Origin: Spirochaetaceae bacterium
GTDB taxonomy: Bacteria; Spirochaetota; Spirochaetia; Treponematales; Rectinemataceae
NCBI GenBank assembly: GCA_025355995.1
Contig: JANXYQ010000018.1
Span: 1 to 38,949, forward strand
Length of the DNA: 38,949 bases
Direction: 5' to 3'
Shown: one piece after another, positions 31,736 through 38,949 of the stretch
Layout: every line of letters starts with the position of its first letter
Position numbering within the stretch: position 1 is the first letter of the stretch
Program-made: the position numbers and the translations under genes
Notes under the pieces: generated by a model
What the model was told of the DNA's origin: nothing
Database searches by the model: none
What the model saw: the letters and a program-made list of their open reading frames with translations, nothing else

Positions 31736-33010
31736 ATGATCGCTACGCCTGTGCTGAGCGGGGGAAACACCGCCTGGGTGTTGATGGCAACCGCCCTCGT
31801 CATGTTCATGACGGTTCCCGCCCTCGGATTGTTCTACGGCGGGCTCGTGCGCAAGAAAAACGTCCTCAGCGTGCTTATGCAGTGCTTCATCACGCTAGCC
31901 CTGGTCTCCGTCCTCTGGGTTTCGTTCGGCTACAGCCTCGCCTTCAGCGACGGGGAGCTCATCCCCGGGGTGCTCGGCGACTTCAAGTGGGCCTTCCTCA
32001 ACGGGATAACCCCGGACCAGCTCTCGCCCTATTACGTGTCCGACGCGACGGGCCGAGTGCCCCACCTGACCTTCGTGATGTTCCAGTGCATGTTCGCCGT
32101 CATCACGCCGGCCCTGATAATCGGCGCCTTCGCCGAACGGATGAAGTTCTCCTCCTTCCTGATCTTCACCGCCCTGTGGGAGGTGCTGATCTACAGTCCC
32201 CTGGCCCACATGGTCTGGTCGTCGAACGGCTGGCTGTTCAAGCTCGGCGTGCTCGACTTCGCGGGAGGCACCGTCGTCCACGTCAACGCGGGTTTCGCGG
32301 CGCTCGCCGCGGCCCTCGTCATCGGCAGGCGCAACAACCTGAAGGCCCTGCCCCCCCACAACCTCCCGTATACGCTCATTGGCGCGGCGATGCTCTGGTT
32401 CGGCTGGTTCGGCTTCAACGCCGGCTCGGCCCTCGCGGCGGACGGGATCGCCGCCAGCGCCTTCATGGCGACGACCGTCGCCGCCGCCGCCGCCGGCCTG
32501 ATGTGGCCCATCCTCGACAGGATCGTCAACAAGCGGCCGACCATCCTCGGCGCGGCGACGGGAGCCGTGGTGGGGCTCGTGGCGATCACCCCAGCGGCGG
32601 GCTATGTCGGAGTGGGCGGCGCGCTGGCCATAGGCGCGATAGCCAGCGCCGTATGCTTCGTGATGGTCACCGTGGTGAAGGAGAAATTCGGCTACGACGA
32701 CGCGCTCGACGCATTCGGCTGCCACGGCATCGGAGGCCTCGTCGGCGCCCTGCTCACGGGCGTATTCGCCGACCCAGCCCTGTGGAAATCCTACGGGGCC
32801 TCGCCGGCCGGGGCGCTCCACGGCAACCCCCGGCAGTTCCTGCTCCAACTCCTCGCCTCGGGCGTGAGCATCGCGATCGCCTTCGGCGGGACCCTGGCCC
32901 TCCTGAAGATACTCGAGGGGACGATAGGCCTGCGCGTCGACGCCAAGGACGAGGCGATCGGCCTGGACATTTCCCAGCACCACGAGCGCGCCTACACGGT
33001 GCTCGAGTGA
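31736..33010 (+). CDS. amtB: ammonium transporter Amt/MEP family
   Basis: This is a 424-residue ammonium channel with eleven predicted membrane helices. Family motifs include FYGGLVRKKNVLSVLMQ, FAGGTVVHVNAGFAALAAAL with the first pore His, MLWFGWFGFNAGSAL, and FGCHGIGGLVGALLTG with the second pore His. There is no cleavable signal peptide. The ATG has AAGGAG upstream. glnK follows 10 bases after the stop. P-II proteins of the GlnK group plug the channel when nitrogen is plentiful, so the pair forms one functional unit. The sigma-54 element upstream suggests expression under nitrogen limitation. Confidence 0.97.
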   Translation: MIATPVLSGGNTAWVLMATALVMFMTVPALGLFYGGLVRKKNVLSVLMQCFITLALVSVLWVSFGYSLAFSDGELIPGVLGDFKWAFLNGITPDQLSPYYVSDATGRVPHLTFVMFQCMFAVITPALIIGAFAERMKFSSFLIFTALWEVLIYSPLAHMVWSSNGWLFKLGVLDFAGGTVVHVNAGFAALAAALVIGRRNNLKALPPHNLPYTLIGAAMLWFGWFGFNAGSALAADGIAASAFMATTVAAAAAGLMWPILDRIVNKRPTILGAATGAVVGLVAITPAAGYVGVGGALAIGAIASAVCFVMVTVVKEKFGYDDALDAFGCHGIGGLVGALLTGVFADPALWKSYGASPAGALHGNPRQFLLQLLASGVSIAIAFGGTLALLKILEGTIGLRVDAKDEAIGLDISQHHERAYTVLE

Positions 33011-33020
33011 GAGGCGCGGC

Positions 33021-33362
33021 ATGAAAATGGTGATCGCGATAATCCAGCCCTATAGGCTCGAGGAAGTGAAGCAGGCCCTCTACGCGGCGGAGGTCAACCT
33101 GATGACGGTCTCGGAGGTCCTCGGCCACGGCCGCCAGGGGGGCCAGCACGAGATCTACCGCGGCAACAAGGAGACGGGGAACCTCCTGCGGAAGATCCGG
33201 CTGGAGATAGCCGTGAACGAGGCCTTCGTCGAGCCCACGATCCAGGCCATCCTCGCCGGCGCGCGCACCGGCGAGCTCGGCGACGGGAAGATCTTCGTCT
33301 ACGACCTCGCCGAGACGGTGCGGATCAGGACGGGCGAGCGGGGCCCGGAGGCGATCGGGTAA
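33021..33362 (+). CDS. glnK: P-II nitrogen regulatory protein, GlnK-like, without Tyr51
   Basis: This is a 113-residue P-II protein. The start MKMVIAIIQPYRLEEVKQAL, the T-loop region GRQGGQHEIYRG and the C-terminal GDGKIFVYDLAETVRIRTGERG are characteristic. Tyr46 of the loop is kept, but the position of the uridylylated Tyr51 in E. coli GlnB/GlnK is Glu (sequence RGNKETGN). So GlnD-type uridylylation at that site is not possible. Control may rest on ATP/ADP and 2-oxoglutarate binding, or on another modification. It probably gates the ammonium channel encoded just upstream. GAGAGG precedes the ATG. Confidence 0.95.
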   Translation: MKMVIAIIQPYRLEEVKQALYAAEVNLMTVSEVLGHGRQGGQHEIYRGNKETGNLLRKIRLEIAVNEAFVEPTIQAILAGARTGELGDGKIFVYDLAETVRIRTGERGPEAIG

Positions 33363-33372
33363 GCCCCCTGCC

Positions 33373-33401
33373 TTGACGTCCCGACCGGCTTCTCCTATCC
33401 T
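33373..33401 (+). promoter_or_regulatory. sigma-70-type promoter of the cyclic-nucleotide-binding gene
   Basis: TTGACG, 17 bases, TATCCT: 5 of 6 and 4 of 6 consensus bases. It lies between glnK and the next gene and gives a short leader containing the ribosome site. Confidence 0.5.
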
Positions 33402-33419
33402 TCCACGGAAGGAGCAACC

Positions 33420-33869
33420 ATGGACAAGGAGCAGGCCCTCGCGAAGGTGGGGCTTTTCGAGGGACTCAACCCTAAATTCCTGAAGGGGCTGGCGAGCATC
33501 GCCACCGAGAGGTCCTTCAAGGCCGGCGAATACCTGATGCGGCAGGGCGAGAGCGGGATCGGACTTTTCATCCTCCTCTCCGGCAAGGTGCGGGTCGAGA
33601 AGGCGGACGCGTCCGGCCGGAGCGTGGAGCTGGCCGAGAACGGGCCCGGTGATATCCTCGGCGAGATGGCCGTGTTCGACGGCTCGCCAAGGTCCGCGAG
33701 CGTGGCCGCCTCCGAGGAGACGGCATGCCTCGTCCTCGCATCCTGGGAATTCAACGCCTTCCTCAAAGCCCATCCCGAGGCCGCCCTCGAGCTCCTGCCG
33801 ATAGTGGTCAAGAGATTCCGCGAGACCAACGACGCGCTGATCAACCTCGGCGCGATGAGGAACTGCTAG
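33420..33869 (+). CDS. stand-alone cyclic-nucleotide-binding domain protein
   Basis: This is a 149-residue protein made of a single CNB (CRP-like) domain. It has the beta-roll start FKAGEYLMRQGESGIGLFIL, the phosphate-binding cassette region LGEMAVFDGSPRSASVAA with the key Glu and Arg, and a C-terminal helix. There is no helix-turn-helix, kinase or membrane segment, so it cannot act as a DNA-binding CRP. It must work through a partner or as a nucleotide buffer. AAGGAG precedes the ATG. It has its own likely promoter although it follows glnK by 57 bases. It is convergent with truA, separated by 6 bases. The ligand (cAMP, cGMP or none) is not known. Confidence 0.9.
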   Translation: MDKEQALAKVGLFEGLNPKFLKGLASIATERSFKAGEYLMRQGESGIGLFILLSGKVRVEKADASGRSVELAENGPGDILGEMAVFDGSPRSASVAASEETACLVLASWEFNAFLKAHPEAALELLPIVVKRFRETNDALINLGAMRNC

Positions 33870-33875
33870 CCCGCC

Positions 33876-34760
33876 TCACCCGATAGGACCGAGGCCGGGC
33901 ACGAGGCGCGGCGCGGCGGCCTCGTCGCCCCCCGGGCCCTCGCCTCCGGCCGCGCCGTCCTTGCCGACCGTCCAGTAATCGCCCCGGCCCGGGCGCGTGG
34001 GGCTCGCGTAATATTCGACGTTCCACAAGAAGAGCCCGCGGGAGGGCGCCGTGGGACCCGCCAGGCCGCGGTCCCCGGATCGGAGCGCACGCTCCATCAG
34101 CCCCGCCGCTCCCTCCGCCGCTTCGGCTTCGTAATGCAGCATCGAGCCCACGAGCGAGCGCACCATGCGCCAGAGGAAGGCGTTGGCGGCGATCTCGTAG
34201 ACGAGGGCGTCCCCCTCCCACCTGAAAGAGGACTCGGAAACGAAGCGCGATCGGTTCGCCGACTCGTCCTTGGCCGAGCTGAAGGCGGTGAAGTCCGTCT
34301 CGCCCAGGATCAGCGCCGCTGCCGCGTTGAGCGATTCCAGCGATGGCCTGCGCCGAAGGTGGTGGGCGTAGCGCAGCCGCATCGGGTCGGGAGAGCCCCC
34401 GCAGAGGGCGAAGAAGCGGTAGCGCCGGAGCCGCGCGTCGTAGCGGGAATGGAAGTCGAAATCCGCCTCCGCGGCGGAGAGGACCCGGACGTCGCGGGGC
34501 AGGAGCTTGTTGAGGGCCGGGAGGAAGCGCCCGGGCGAGATACCCGCGATGTCGGTGTAGAAATTGGCGACTTGGCCCAGGGCGTGGACGCCCGAATCGG
34601 TCCTGCCCGCGCCAAGGGTGGGGACGGGATGGCCGTGCATCCGGCTCAGCGCGGACTCGAGCTCGCCCTGGACCGAGCGGGCGTTCTTCTGCCGCTGCCA
34701 GCCCCCGAAGTCCGTACCGTCGTAGGAGAGTACGAGCCTTACGTTACGCTTGTTCCTCAT
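33876..34760 (-). CDS. truA: tRNA pseudouridine38-40 synthase
   Basis: This is a 294-residue TruA. The N-terminus VRLVLSYDGTDFGGWQRQ, catalytic Asp in GAGRTDSGVHALGQ, RRYRFFA and ANAFLWRMVRSLVGSML are all family marks. The enzyme makes pseudouridine at positions 38-40 of tRNA anticodon stems. A C-terminal tail of about 30 residues rich in Gly, Ala and Glu goes beyond the usual family end. The start overlaps the DUF2225 gene by 17 bases, and it is the last gene of the minus-strand operon. Confidence 0.96.
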   Translation of the reverse strand: MRNKRNVRLVLSYDGTDFGGWQRQKNARSVQGELESALSRMHGHPVPTLGAGRTDSGVHALGQVANFYTDIAGISPGRFLPALNKLLPRDVRVLSAAEADFDFHSRYDARLRRYRFFALCGGSPDPMRLRYAHHLRRRPSLESLNAAAALILGETDFTAFSSAKDESANRSRFVSESSFRWEGDALVYEIAANAFLWRMVRSLVGSMLHYEAEAAEGAAGLMERALRSGDRGLAGPTAPSRGLFLWNVEYYASPTRPGRGDYWTVGKDGAAGGEGPGGDEAAAPRLVPGLGPIG

Positions 34761-35634
34761 CCTCTTCTTCGTCCTGGTGAAGCTCCTTCTTGAGGGCGTC
34801 GTAGAGGTCCCGGACCTTGTCGACCAGGGGGCCGGGCTTCGACTTGCTCTTGCGCCCGATGCCGAACATCTTGGCTATGGTGCGCTTGTTGGCGTCCATG
34901 ACCTCCAGGCGCTTGGCCTCGTCCTCGCGCGGGCCGTACTTCAGCTCGAGCATGGCGCAGAGGTAGAGCACGCCCTCGAAGCCGTAGTTCTTGTCGGTGT
35001 CGGGTCCGAGCCATTTCACCGTTGTGAGCTGCTCCTTGCCCTTCTGCTCGAGCTCCACGGCGAGGCGATAGAGGAAGCGGGCCTTGCCGTAGAGCACGCG
35101 GGCGGCGTAGGCGAAGTTCTCGCCGGGCTGCTTCTTCTCGAGGTAGCCGCAGAGCCAGGCGGCTCGCAGGGCGGAGATGCCCTGCTTGATCGTCGGGCTG
35201 AATTCCTTGGGCAGGAGCTCGTAGCACAGCATCGCGAGGTGATAGGAGGCGGCGCCTTCCATGAGGCCGCGCGGCGCGTTGAAATCGGCCGCGCCGAAGA
35301 CGCGCTGCGCCGCCTCGATGCGGCCCGCGGTCTCGTCCTTGAGCAGCGCGGCGTGCTTGGGCGCGATGCCGAGGAAGTCGGGCCTATAAGCCGAGTACCA
35401 GCAGGCGGGGCAGACCGTCAGCTCGTAGACGAGGGGATGGACCTCGCCGTAATTGTGCATGGGGATATAGGTCCTGTGCAGCTCGTCGGTGAGGTCGCCC
35501 GCGTTGACTCGGCCGGAGAAGAGCTCCTCCCTGTTGAAGGACGCCTCGCAGACGGGGCAGATTATCGGCTCCTTGGAGACGAAGGTGACCTTCTTCTCCT
35601 TGTCGCTCTCGGGCTTCTGCGCGTACCTGACCAT
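34744..35634 (-). CDS. DUF2225 protein
   Basis: This is a 296-residue cytoplasmic protein of the DUF2225 family, common in spirochaetes and Firmicutes. It has two CxxC pairs (CPVC near residue 26-30, CPAC near 75-78) that probably bind zinc or form a rubredoxin-like knuckle. A helical, TPR-like region and a Lys-rich then acidic C-terminus (HQDEEEDEEQA) follow. The function is not established. It lies between acpS and truA in one operon. The ATG at 35634 is 5 bases from the acpS stop. Confidence 0.9.
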   Translation of the reverse strand: MVRYAQKPESDKEKKVTFVSKEPIICPVCEASFNREELFSGRVNAGDLTDELHRTYIPMHNYGEVHPLVYELTVCPACWYSAYRPDFLGIAPKHAALLKDETAGRIEAAQRVFGAADFNAPRGLMEGAASYHLAMLCYELLPKEFSPTIKQGISALRAAWLCGYLEKKQPGENFAYAARVLYGKARFLYRLAVELEQKGKEQLTTVKWLGPDTDKNYGFEGVLYLCAMLELKYGPREDEAKRLEVMDANKRTIAKMFGIGRKSKSKPGPLVDKVRDLYDALKKELHQDEEEDEEQA

Positions 35635-35639
35635 TCTTG

Positions 35640-36011
35640 CTACCCCTCTATGATGGCTATGGCGATCGCGTTGTCGCTCTCGTGCGTCAGCGAGACGTGG
35701 ACCCGCGAGCCTCCGAAAGCGTTGAAGCGCGCGAGCGCGCTGCCGTGCAGGACCATATCGGGCCTCCCGTTCGGATCGTTCACCACCTGGATGTCGCCGA
35801 GGCGGATCCCCGCGAGACCGGTGCCCAGGGCCTTGCCGAAGGCTTCCTTGGCCGCAAAGCGGGCGGCCAGGGAGAGTGACTCGCCGGCTCCGCGCCTGCG
35901 CGCGTCGGCGACCTCGTCCCGGTGGAAGAAGCGCTCGACTAGGCCCGGCACCGACTCCCAGTGCCTGATGCGCCCGACGTGGACGACGTCCACTCCGATG
36001 CCGAGTATCAT
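35640..36011 (-). CDS. acpS: holo-[acyl-carrier-protein] synthase
   Basis: This is a 123-residue AcpS. The Mg-binding GIGVDVV at the N-terminus, the motif ARFAAKEAFGKALGTG and the C-terminal VHVSLTHESDNAIA identify it. The enzyme transfers phosphopantetheine from CoA to apo-ACP and acts as a trimer. The start shares the ATGA overlap with the cdaR stop codon. The association of acpS with cdaA-cdaR is chromosomal context rather than a shared pathway. Confidence 0.96.
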   Translation of the reverse strand: MILGIGVDVVHVGRIRHWESVPGLVERFFHRDEVADARRRGAGESLSLAARFAAKEAFGKALGTGLAGIRLGDIQVVNDPNGRPDMVLHGSALARFNAFGGSRVHVSLTHESDNAIAIAIIEG

Positions 36012-36991
36012 CTCGCGCTCCCTTGGGCCTTCGCGCCGTCGGCGGGCGAGGGCGCGGCGACGACGGTCACCTGGACCGCCTGCGGATCGAAGCGCTCTAC
36101 GGTGAAGCCGTCCGGGGAGCGCGCCTGGACCTTAGCCTGGTACGTTCCCGCCTTCCTCAGGCCGGAGAGGTCGACGTAGAGCAGGCCCGGGGTCGGCGCG
36201 AAGCCCGAGATGTCGGCCGTCGAGGAGCGGACGCGGAAGCTGCCCGCGGGCAGGCCCTGCGCGAGCGCGAGGTCGGGCGGGAGCCCTTCCCCGGCGATGG
36301 CCACGCCTACGAAGGTCTTGACGGCGAGGGACTTCTGCACGACGGCCCGGAATTCCACGCTATCCGGCCCCGACACCGAGACAAGGCTCTCCTTCTTGAC
36401 GACCCGCGCCTTCACCGTGAAGTCGGAGTTGCGCCCCGCCAGCTCGATGAAATCGGTCTGGACGTCGTCTACCCGGGCTACGGCGCTCGCGGGCCCGGAG
36501 ACCTCCACCTCCGAGGGCTTCAGGTCGAAGGCCACGAGCTCGTAGCCCGGCTCCAGGAAGCCCTTGAACGAGGGCGTGACGGGCACGACGCGCGTTACGC
36601 GCTTCTCGATGGCCACGGCCACCTCGGCGGGATCGGTGCGTATCTCAAGGGGATCCACGCCCAGGGCCGTTCCCTTGCGCTCGACCTGCACCGGGGCGCG
36701 GTACTGCCCCTCGGCGCGGTACGAGGAGAGATCGAGGCTAGCCTTGACGTCGTCCTCCTGGATGGTGAAGAGGGCGTTCGACTCGCCCCGGAGGGTCACG
36801 CGCACGGATCGCGGGGCCTGGCTCGCGAGCGCGTACTCGTCGTTCACCGATACCGTCAGCGGGGTCGAGATATAGCGATCCTCGAGGCGGTTGAGGCGGT
36901 AGAAGAAGAAGAGGAGCAGCGCGGCCGCGAGGGACAGCACCTTGGCGGGCCAATTGGAGAGGAGGCGCTTGGCCAAGCCCTTATTCGGCAT
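36008..36991 (-). CDS. cdaR: CdaR/YbbR-domain regulator of diadenylate cyclase
   Basis: This is a 327-residue membrane-anchored protein. One N-terminal transmembrane helix (VLSLAAALLLFFFYRL) is followed by YbbR repeats, for example PRSVRVTLRGESNALF, PSEVEVSGPASAVARVDDVQT and GPDSVEFRAVVQ. CdaR binds the membrane-embedded diadenylate cyclase CdaA and modulates c-di-AMP synthesis. The 11-base overlap with cdaA supports coupled translation of the two partners. The C-terminus is Ala-rich and low in complexity. Confidence 0.93.
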   Translation of the reverse strand: MPNKGLAKRLLSNWPAKVLSLAAALLLFFFYRLNRLEDRYISTPLTVSVNDEYALASQAPRSVRVTLRGESNALFTIQEDDVKASLDLSSYRAEGQYRAPVQVERKGTALGVDPLEIRTDPAEVAVAIEKRVTRVVPVTPSFKGFLEPGYELVAFDLKPSEVEVSGPASAVARVDDVQTDFIELAGRNSDFTVKARVVKKESLVSVSGPDSVEFRAVVQKSLAVKTFVGVAIAGEGLPPDLALAQGLPAGSFRVRSSTADISGFAPTPGLLYVDLSGLRKAGTYQAKVQARSPDGFTVERFDPQAVQVTVVAAPSPADGAKAQGSAR

Positions 36992-37787
36992 CGGCGGCCT
37001 CCTCGGCCTCTTCCTCGGCGGCCTCGGGGAATTCGAGGAGCTCGCCGAGGCGGCGCCGGATCTGCTCGGGCGCGAGCCCGTAATAGAGCTTGGACTCGTA
37101 GGCGAGCGAGAGGGCGCCGGTCTCCTCGGAGACGACGAGGATGACGGCGTCCGCCTCCTCAGATAGGCCGAGGGCCGCGCGATGCCGGGTGCCGAAGCTC
37201 TTGCGGATGTCCTGCTGCTCCGAGAGGGGCAGGAAGCAGCCGGCCGCCGCGACCCGGCCCTCCTGGACCACGAGCGCGCCGTCGTGCAGGGGTGTGTCGT
37301 GCCCGAATATCGTGACGATGAGGCTCGACGAGAGGAGACTGTCCAGCCGAGTCCCGGTATCCACGATGTTCTTGAGCCCCACGTTCCTCGCGAAGACGAT
37401 GAGCGCGCCGCGGCGGATCGAGCTGAGCCTCTCGGCCGCGTTTAGGACCGCCTCGATCTGGGTGACTCGCGGGCGGGCCGCCCCGCGAAAGATCGAGCCC
37501 TGGCCAAGCCGCATGAAGATCTTGCGAAGCTCGGGCTGGAACACGATGGCGAGGGCGATGACGAGGCCAGGCGCGAGGATGTTGAGTATCCAAGTGACGG
37601 TCGTGAGCTGCAGGAAGAAGGCGGCGGCGTAGAACACGGCCAGGATCAGCGCGCCTTTGACGAGCTGGATGGCCTGGGTCTTCACCATGACCTCGTAGGC
37701 CTTGTACACGAGGTAGGCAAGGAGGACTATGTCGAGGGCGGGCCTCACGTAAAGCGAGAAGAATTGCCCGATGGCTGCGGCGCTCAT
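36981..37787 (-). CDS. cdaA: diadenylate cyclase, CdaA type
   Basis: This is a 268-residue membrane diadenylate cyclase. Three N-terminal helices (about residues 15-85) are followed by the DAC domain with catalytic DGA in DTPLHDGALVV and RHR in GTRHRAALGLSEEADA. It joins two ATP to c-di-AMP, which controls osmolyte and potassium transport and wall homeostasis. The C-terminus is a run of Glu and Ala. It overlaps folP by four bases (ATGA) and cdaR by 11, so it is part of the same transcript. Confidence 0.97.
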   Translation of the reverse strand: MSAAAIGQFFSLYVRPALDIVLLAYLVYKAYEVMVKTQAIQLVKGALILAVFYAAAFFLQLTTVTWILNILAPGLVIALAIVFQPELRKIFMRLGQGSIFRGAARPRVTQIEAVLNAAERLSSIRRGALIVFARNVGLKNIVDTGTRLDSLLSSSLIVTIFGHDTPLHDGALVVQEGRVAAAGCFLPLSEQQDIRKSFGTRHRAALGLSEEADAVILVVSEETGALSLAYESKLYYGLAPEQIRRRLGELLEFPEAAEEEAEEAADAE

Positions 37788-38698
37788 CGCCCGCCTCCCG
37801 CCATCGAGGCGCCGCCGCAGGCGACACCGCCGCAGGCGACACCGCCGCAGGCGGTGAAGGCCGCCAGGGCGTCCACTGTCTCGGTTACGTCGTGGACGCG
37901 CAGGACCGCCGCCCCTCCCGCATAGGCGGCGCAGGCCGCCCCTAGGCTGCCCGCCAGCCTATCCCCGACCGCCTTCCCGACGATGTGGCCCACGAGAGCC
38001 TTCCGGGAGAGGCCGACGACCACGGGATAGCCGAGGGCCGCGAGGAGGCCGAGGCGCGTCAGGATATCCAGGTTGTCCTCCGCCCGCTTGCCGAAGCCGA
38101 TGCCGGGATCGAGGAGGATGAGGCCGGACGGGATCCCCGCCGCGATGGCGGATTGCGCCGCGAGCGCGAGGAAATCGCGGACCTCGGACGCGCAATCGGA
38201 GTAGGCGGGCGAGTCCTGCATGGTCTCGGGGCTGCCCTTCATGTGCATGAGGATGACGGCAGCGCCCGTCCGGGCCGCGAGGGCGGCCATCCCGGGATCG
38301 TGCCTCAGCGCCGAGACGTCGTTGATCGCATCCGCGCCCGCCTCGATGGCTGCGCGCGCGACGGCGGCCTTGCGCGTGTCGACCGAGATCGGCAGGCCGC
38401 TCCTGGAGCGGATGGCTACGATGGCGGGAACGACCCGATCCAGTTCCTCCGCTTCGCCCAGGGCGGCGGAGCCGGGCCGCGTCGACTCGCCGCCGACGTC
38501 CACGATGGCAGCGCCGGCGGCCTCCATCGCCAGGGCCGCCTCGGCGGCCTCGGACGCGCCGCGGCTGCGGGAGCCAGGATAGAAGGAATCGGGCGTGACG
38601 TTGACGATCCCCATCACGAGGGGGCCGCGGTCGAACCTTAGCGATCGCCCATGGGATAAAACGATCGCTGGCGATCGCCCCTGGGATAAAGCGATCAC
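37784..38698 (-). CDS. folP: dihydropteroate synthase
   Basis: This is a 304-residue DHPS. All core motifs are present: MGIVNVTPDSF, VDVGGESTRPGS, ISVDTRKA, NDVSALRHD, ILMHMKG, LDPGIGFGK, VGLSRKAL and AVLRVHDV. It condenses pterin pyrophosphate with p-aminobenzoate in folate synthesis. The GTG start overlaps the dxs stop (GTGA). Both ends carry short tandem duplications outside the catalytic core. A 10-residue repeat (ALSQGRSP/VLSHGRSL) lies at the N-terminus and a 5-residue CGGVA repeat at the C-terminus. These probably do not disturb the TIM barrel. Confidence 0.96.
   Translation of the reverse strand: MIALSQGRSPAIVLSHGRSLRFDRGPLVMGIVNVTPDSFYPGSRSRGASEAAEAALAMEAAGAAIVDVGGESTRPGSAALGEAEELDRVVPAIVAIRSRSGLPISVDTRKAAVARAAIEAGADAINDVSALRHDPGMAALAARTGAAVILMHMKGSPETMQDSPAYSDCASEVRDFLALAAQSAIAAGIPSGLILLDPGIGFGKRAEDNLDILTRLGLLAALGYPVVVGLSRKALVGHIVGKAVGDRLAGSLGAACAAYAGGAAVLRVHDVTETVDALAAFTACGGVACGGVACGGASMAGGGR
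37812..37853. repeat. 15-bp tandem repeat in the folP 3' end
   Basis: The unit CCGCCGCAGGCGACA occurs twice exactly and a third time in part. It encodes CGGVA repeats at the protein's C-terminus. Because the unit is a multiple of three, copy changes alter length without breaking the frame. Confidence 0.85.
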
Positions 38699-38700
38699 GA
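38641..38700. repeat. 30-bp tandem duplication at the folP start
   Basis: Two 30-base units match at about 25 of 30 positions. Each begins GCGATCGCCC and contains TGGGATAAA. The duplication spans the folP start and the end of dxs, and adds a ten-residue repeat before the conserved barrel. Confidence 0.8.
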
Positions 38701-38949
38701 GCCCTCCCTGGCGGCGCGGAACACGAAGATCCTCTTCCCCGAGGGAGAGAGCTCGGCGTCGCGCAGCCTCGACAGGATACCGGCGGAGTCGAGGCCGGCG
38801 CGAGCGAGAAGCTCGTCGCGCGTAGCCTGGGCGAAGGGCTCGGAGGGGAAGCCTGCAGCCGAGACGGAGACTCGCGGGAGACGGGTCGCGATGAGCGACA
38901 CCAGGAACTCGCCGAAGCCGCCGCGCTCGACGCCCTCCTCCATCACGAG
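38695..38949 (-). CDS. dxs: 1-deoxy-D-xylulose-5-phosphate synthase, C-terminal end (partial)
   Basis: Only the last 84 or so residues lie in the window; the gene continues past the right edge. The stretch MEEGVERGGFGEFLVSL, followed by VSAAGFPSEPFAQ and RDELLARAGLDSAGI, matches the C-terminal transketolase domain of DXS. There a GGFG motif and a SREELL-x-x-x-GLD motif occur in this order. DXS makes the first intermediate of the MEP isoprenoid pathway. Another thiamine-dependent transketolase-like enzyme is possible from so short a piece. Its stop overlaps the folP GTG by four bases, so it is upstream in the same operon. Confidence 0.7.
   Translation of the reverse strand, partial: LVMEEGVERGGFGEFLVSLIATRLPRVSVSAAGFPSEPFAQATRDELLARAGLDSAGILSRLRDAELSPSGKRIFVFRAAREGS

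Noticed and set aside
37812-37853. CRISPR-like array
   Set aside because: The units are contiguous 15-bp coding repeats within folP, with no spacers.

Overview
The window is about 39 kb of GC-rich, gene-dense bacterial DNA. The gene content (RNase Y with a YmdB-type phosphoesterase, a cdaA-cdaR c-di-AMP cassette, a DUF2225 protein, three chemoreceptors, a small RRM protein, and ABC sugar importers without their own ATPase) suggests an anaerobic, motile, plant-polysaccharide-using bacterium, most likely a high-GC spirochaete (Treponema/Spirochaeta-like). This is inferred from gene content only. No rRNA, tRNA, CRISPR array or insertion sequence was recognised.

Layout. (1) 199-2890, minus strand: a nitrosative/redox-stress operon of an Rrf2 regulator, hybrid-cluster protein (hcp) and a UPF0303/haem-degrading-like protein, with a good promoter and a dyad where a repressor would sit. 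A methyltransferase gene diverges from it. (2) 3589-7848: two dCache chemoreceptors. (3) 7944-11606: the rny-ymdB locus. RNase Y has an in-frame amber codon at codon 188, and a decayed CsgG-like/outer-membrane gene lies between rny and ymdB. (4) 11645-12398: a small RRM protein with a long leader and a strong terminator.

(5) 12414-29678: a 17-kb arabinan/arabino-oligosaccharide locus. An AraC regulator diverges from a plus-strand operon (binding protein, two permeases, GH127). A minus-strand operon runs toward it (binding protein, two permeases, second GH127, chemoreceptor, serine-hydrolase lipoprotein). An AraR-type GntR/LacI hybrid regulator lies upstream of that operon and diverges from a GH51 arabinofuranosidase. 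Similar GATA(A)CCA-type sequences occur at the araR, GH51 and second binding-protein promoters. The glycosidases have no signal peptides, so the simplest model is import of oligosaccharides followed by cytoplasmic hydrolysis. No transporter ATPase and no araA/araB/araD are present here.

(6) 29637-31468: an RluA/RluD-type pseudouridine synthase and superoxide dismutase. (7) 31683-33869: amtB-glnK behind a convincing sigma-54 element, then a stand-alone cyclic-nucleotide-binding protein. The P-II protein lacks the tyrosine that is normally uridylylated. (8) 33876-38949, minus strand: a tightly overlapped housekeeping operon, dxs (C-terminal end only)-folP-cdaA-cdaR-acpS-DUF2225-truA.

The points most worth following up are the amber codon in rny, the decayed gene beside it with a second TAG, the chemoreceptor and surface hydrolase built into the arabinan operon with a candidate shared operator, and the sigma-54-controlled amtB-glnK with an atypical T-loop.
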